A stretch of 64,000 bases of DNA, from positions 434,001 through 498,000 of the forward strand of contig NZ_RCWF01000001.1 of assembly GCF_003667345.1 (NCBI RefSeq), written 5' to 3'. The DNA is from Poseidonibacter antarcticus (GTDB taxonomy: Bacteria > Campylobacterota > Campylobacteria > Campylobacterales > Arcobacteraceae). The notes under the pieces are model-generated. The model worked only from the letters and a program-made list of their open reading frames with translations. It did not search any database and was not told the origin of the DNA. Shown here piece after piece: positions 61,341 through 64,000 of this stretch. Made by a program: the position numbers and the translations under genes. Each line of letters opens with the position of its first letter. Position 1 is the stretch's first letter.

Positions 61341-62591
61341 TTATGGTAGAGCTAATACTGCACTATTACATAAATCATCACTTTCAAATTTTGTAATATC
61401 ACCCTCTTTTAAATCAGGAACAGGAAATAATCTAACTGTTAAAGGTTTATTTAATCTATAAGCCATAGTTCCAGTATCTCTCATTATTTGTTCAATTTTT
61501 TTATTTGTTGTATTTCCCTCAATTGGAACTGTATCTAATCCTATTCCACATATCGCACTATTTGTAAGTAGTGTTCTAATATCAAAATCTTTATTTATAG
61601 TTCCAAGAGCTAATCCTTCATCTTCAACAACTGCCAACATAAGACCGGAAAACCCAACTAAAGGAAGTTCTTTTACACTTTTAAATACCTTTGTTAATAA
61701 AGACGATATTTCAACTGTTCCACTTCTTCCAAAAGAGTCTAATCCCATTTGTTTATATACTTCTACCATTGATGAGCAATTTTTTGAAGGTGCTGCTGAT
61801 GAATCAATTCCTTTAAATACAAATGATGTTTTATTTTCGTTTTTTTCTTCAAACTTATCTAAAATATTTTTTATATTTTTACAATGATAAGAGAGAGCTT
61901 CTTTTAAAATTCTTGAATATGAAGCCATTGCATCATTATGTGAAAGTCTAGGATTTTTTTCATTAAATTCTTTTAAAACTTCAACTAATAAATCAGGAGT
62001 TTCTAAACCTAAAACATAAGAGTTTTCTAAATTGCTATTATGATATGAAGCAGGGAAATATGGAATAAAAGGTTTACAGTTAAAATTAACAGTAAAGTTA
62101 AAGTTACCCTCACCTCTTGGTGTAATTTTTGATATTTTTTTCACTGCTTTTACTGATTGAACAATTAAATCATTATCTAAAATTTCATTTTCATCTAATG
62201 ATATATTTACACAAGCATTCGCTAAATCTCCAAAGGCTAATATCAATTCAGGAAGTAAATCTACCTCATCAAAAGTTTTTGCTTCACCTATTGCAAATCT
62301 AATTCGTAAACTTGTACGACTTTTATCTAAAATACTTGAAATCAATTCTAAATCTTTTTTAGCACTTGAAATACTAGATGTATCTAAATATTCTCCAAAA
62401 GCATTTGTTACAATTCTAATAGATTGAACTACATATTTTTCTTCTATAAATTTTGTGCTTAACTCTTCGCAAAAATCACAAGCTTCAAGAAGTTCTTTTT
62501 CCCATGTATTTTTATCTTTTTGTAAAGTAAGAAAAGTTGTAATTGTTCTTACTTTACATAAATTTTTATTTTTGTAAATCTCGTTTGACAT
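61341..62591 (-). CDS. DUF711 family protein (PFL-like)
   Basis: A 416-residue protein of the DUF711 family, related in fold to pyruvate formate-lyase-type barrels but without a known role. Visible blocks are KVRTITTFLTL near the start, FNFTVNFNCKPFIPYFPASYH, KGIDSSAAPSKNC and FSGLMLAVVEDEGLA. The family is widespread in anaerobes. It lies 2 bp after the GNAT gene and before the tautomerase, so the three are likely co-transcribed. No glycyl-radical motif was seen. Confidence 0.82.
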   Translation of the reverse strand: MSNEIYKNKNLCKVRTITTFLTLQKDKNTWEKELLEACDFCEELSTKFIEEKYVVQSIRIVTNAFGEYLDTSSISSAKKDLELISSILDKSRTSLRIRFAIGEAKTFDEVDLLPELILAFGDLANACVNISLDENEILDNDLIVQSVKAVKKISKITPRGEGNFNFTVNFNCKPFIPYFPASYHNSNLENSYVLGLETPDLLVEVLKEFNEKNPRLSHNDAMASYSRILKEALSYHCKNIKNILDKFEEKNENKTSFVFKGIDSSAAPSKNCSSMVEVYKQMGLDSFGRSGTVEISSLLTKVFKSVKELPLVGFSGLMLAVVEDEGLALGTINKDFDIRTLLTNSAICGIGLDTVPIEGNTTNKKIEQIMRDTGTMAYRLNKPLTVRLFPVPDLKEGDITKFESDDLCNSAVLALP

Positions 62592-62593
62592 TA

Positions 62594-63157
62594 TTAACTC
62601 AATACTCTTTTAGATGTATCATAAACCATTTCATAATATCTATTATTGTTAAATTCAAACTCTTGAATAACATCAAGACCAAGTTTTCTTTTGTGTGCTT
62701 GATATGAACGCTCATTGATTACATTTACAAAAGTTACAAGGATTTCATATCTCTTTGACATTGAATCCAATGCAAAATCAAAAAGTTTTTCAAGTAATCC
62801 ACTACCTCTTACACTTTTATCAATACAAACAGGTCCATATTGGTATGAATTATCTATTGTCAGAGTTTTTCCTAAGTAGTTTAGATTTGGTAAGTCTTTT
62901 ACCATAAAAGCAAACATAGGCCATTTTGACCAATACTGCCAAGAAGCAGACATTACATATCCTTGAACCTCATCGTTTTCTACTGCTATAAATATTCCTT
63001 GCTCTTGTTCAATAATATCAGCTAACTGTTCTTTTTCAAAAGCAGTTGTTACAAAACCATCTTTTTTATCTTCTTCTTTTATAGTTGCTAATTGGTATTT
63101 TGCATGTAATTTTAATATATTTTCAATATCTTTAGTTTGGGCTATTTTTAGTTCCAT
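62594..63157 (-). CDS. GNAT-family N-acetyltransferase
   Basis: A 187-residue acetyltransferase. The acetyl-CoA region with VCIDKSVRGSGLLEKLFDFAL (R/Q-x-x-G-x-G/A pattern) and the block VNVINERSYQAHKRKLGLDV are typical of GNAT. The front, LKIAQTKDIENILKLHAKYQ, is also characteristic. The substrate cannot be told. It heads a small run with DUF711 and tautomerase. Confidence 0.88.
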   Translation of the reverse strand: MELKIAQTKDIENILKLHAKYQLATIKEEDKKDGFVTTAFEKEQLADIIEQEQGIFIAVENDEVQGYVMSASWQYWSKWPMFAFMVKDLPNLNYLGKTLTIDNSYQYGPVCIDKSVRGSGLLEKLFDFALDSMSKRYEILVTFVNVINERSYQAHKRKLGLDVIQEFEFNNNRYYEMVYDTSKRVLS

Positions 63158-63211
63158 TATAAACTTCCTTAAATTAATGATGTAGTATATAATGTTTTAT
63201 AAAAAATGTCA

Positions 63212-63814
63212 TTAACCTATGTTAATTTTCATCTCTTTTCGTATTCTTGATAGTGCAACACTTGTAATTCCTAAATATGAAGCAATATGATAATTGGGAA
63301 CAACATCTTCTATCATAGAATAGTCTTCCAAGAATTTTTCATATCTTCCTCTTGCATCTAAAAGTAAAAAATCAGCTTCTCTTTTTTCTTTTTTAATAAT
63401 TAAGTCTTCATATATTCTCAAAAGTAAATCATTCCATTGTGCATTTTCCTTTCCTAATTGCAATAAATCTTTATATCCAATATATAAAGTAGTGAAATCA
63501 GATAAAAGTTCAACACTAAAAGGAGAACCTATTCCATATGAGACAGAAGAAATACTGCTTAATAAATGTCCTTGTTTTTCTGCAAAGGATTTATTAAATT
63601 CTTTTCCATCAACTGTTAGATAATAATATCTGGCAAGTCCGTGAATCAAAAAGTAAAAATCTTCAACTTTATCTTCCATTAAAAAAAGATGTTCACCTTG
63701 TTTTAAAGTTTTAGTTTTAAAATATACTTTTGCTTTATTCCATGATTCTATTGAAAGTGGGGATTTATTATTTAGTATTGGATATAAGATATCAAATTGT
63801 TTTTCTATGTTCAT
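63212..63814 (-). CDS. Crp/Fnr-family transcriptional regulator
   Basis: A 200-residue regulator with an N-terminal cyclic-nucleotide-type sensor (about 1-115, with LKQGEHLFLMEDKVEDFYFLIHGLARYYY) and a C-terminal HTH with YHIASYLGITSVALSRIRKEM. It has no Fe-S cysteine cluster. The frame is open from TTG 63847, but the ATG at 63814 (MNIEKQFDILYP) is more natural. It is divergent from a YjbR-like gene and 54 bp upstream of GNAT on the same strand, so it may control the neighbouring genes. Confidence 0.85.
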   Translation of the reverse strand: MNIEKQFDILYPILNNKSPLSIESWNKAKVYFKTKTLKQGEHLFLMEDKVEDFYFLIHGLARYYYLTVDGKEFNKSFAEKQGHLLSSISSVSYGIGSPFSVELLSDFTTLYIGYKDLLQLGKENAQWNDLLLRIYEDLIIKKEKREADFLLLDARGRYEKFLEDYSMIEDVVPNYHIASYLGITSVALSRIRKEMKINIG

Positions 63815-63930
63815 ATTGAAGTATATTACTTTGACTATTAATCTCAACTGATAAGCAACAATTAAGAAAGAATCACTCTATCTCGTATAGCTTTTTTAAA
63901 TTTTTATAAAAACTTCGATAATATTAGTAC

Positions 63931-64000
63931 ATGAATTTAGAAAAATTAGAAGAAGTATTATTATCAAAAAATAAAGCTACAAAAGAATTTCCTTTTGATG
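63931..64000 (+). CDS. Partial: YjbR/MmcQ-like protein
   Basis: The first 23 codons, MNLEKLEEVLLSKNKATKEFPFD, match the N-terminal pattern of the MmcQ/YjbR DNA-binding fold family (L..L...P/G-A-T-x-x-F-P-F). The gene runs off the right edge. The family is only seen from the start, so this is a moderate call. Confidence 0.65.
   Translation, partial: MNLEKLEEVLLSKNKATKEFPFD

Noticed and set aside
1-64000. CRISPR array, prophage or intact insertion sequence
   Set aside because: No regularly spaced repeats, transposase, integrase or phage structural genes were found in the reading frames.

Overview
The window is a very AT-rich chromosomal segment whose gene content fits a free-living or host-associated member of the Arcobacteraceae (Campylobacterota). 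Pointers are a rubrerythrin with an added desulforedoxin domain, a TsdA-type thiosulfate dehydrogenase, histidine kinases with an SHQWRQPL phosphoacceptor box, a TAXI-type TRAP transporter and a LpxR-like lipid A deacylase. The genus assignment is inference. I see no prophage, intact insertion sequence, CRISPR array or rRNA operon; one tRNA-like element is present.

Layout. 1-5.3 kb: start of an NhaD-like antiporter, nadB, a small LptM-like lipoprotein missed by simple ORF calling, a DUF721 protein, a YgjP-type metallopeptidase, aspartate aminotransferase, a CDF cation exporter and a rhodanese. 5.5-9.2 kb: an ABC-F ATPase, a YqeY protein and a diguanylate cyclase. 9.3-18.8 kb: a long co-directional lipid/envelope cluster (SDR, NTF2-like, MFS, lipocalin, flavin amine-oxidase-like, DUF1365, cyclopropane synthase, DUF3833, phasin-like, UbiB-like kinase), many genes overlapping by 4 bp, ending in a histidine kinase broken by an amber codon. 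The UbiB-like gene appears to start at AUA. 18.8-26.4 kb: TIGR02757, SDR, a minus-strand operon (fthC, rny, rsmD, an orphan ABC permease, a lipoprotein), then TlpA-like protein and FtsY.

26.4-30.2 kb: a three-piece signalling system (membrane-anchored periplasmic sensor, response regulator, histidine kinase) immediately upstream of tsdA, with a tandem 14-bp repeat in the tsdA promoter region. 30.2-32.7 kb: an unusual module built around a secreted protein with two OsmC-like domains, only the second of which keeps both cysteines. A twofold palindromic operator and a relic ORF lie upstream, and a decayed copy of its own 3' end lies downstream. 32.7-36.7 kb: esterase, LpxR, TonB-like protein, RNase H, then a degenerate stretch with a tRNA-like element, an unknown membrane protein and a BrnT toxin remnant. 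36.7-52.6 kb: housekeeping genes (radA, ybeY, CaCA exchanger, perR-like regulator divergent from desulforubrerythrin, nuclease, murJ, msbA, pyrD, M16 peptidase, dapA, a FabL-like reductase, pgsA, rseP, yggS).

52.6-63.8 kb (minus strand): a transport/catabolism island. A PAS-containing kinase and OmpR-type regulator lie upstream of a TAXI solute-binding protein, a fused TRAP permease, a LUD-domain protein and an LhgO-like oxidase. An identical 19-nt sequence, built of 11-bp-spaced TTGTTTCA repeats, sits upstream of both the kinase gene and the binding-protein gene, which suggests autoregulation plus control of transport. A strong hairpin separates binding protein from permease. Tautomerase, DUF711, GNAT and Crp/Fnr genes follow, and the window ends in the start of a YjbR-like gene.

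The strongest candidates for something undescribed are the secreted tandem-OsmC module, the three-part sensor next to tsdA, the TAXI/LUD/LhgO regulon with its operator, and the lipid cluster that ends in an AUA-start kinase and an amber-interrupted histidine kinase.
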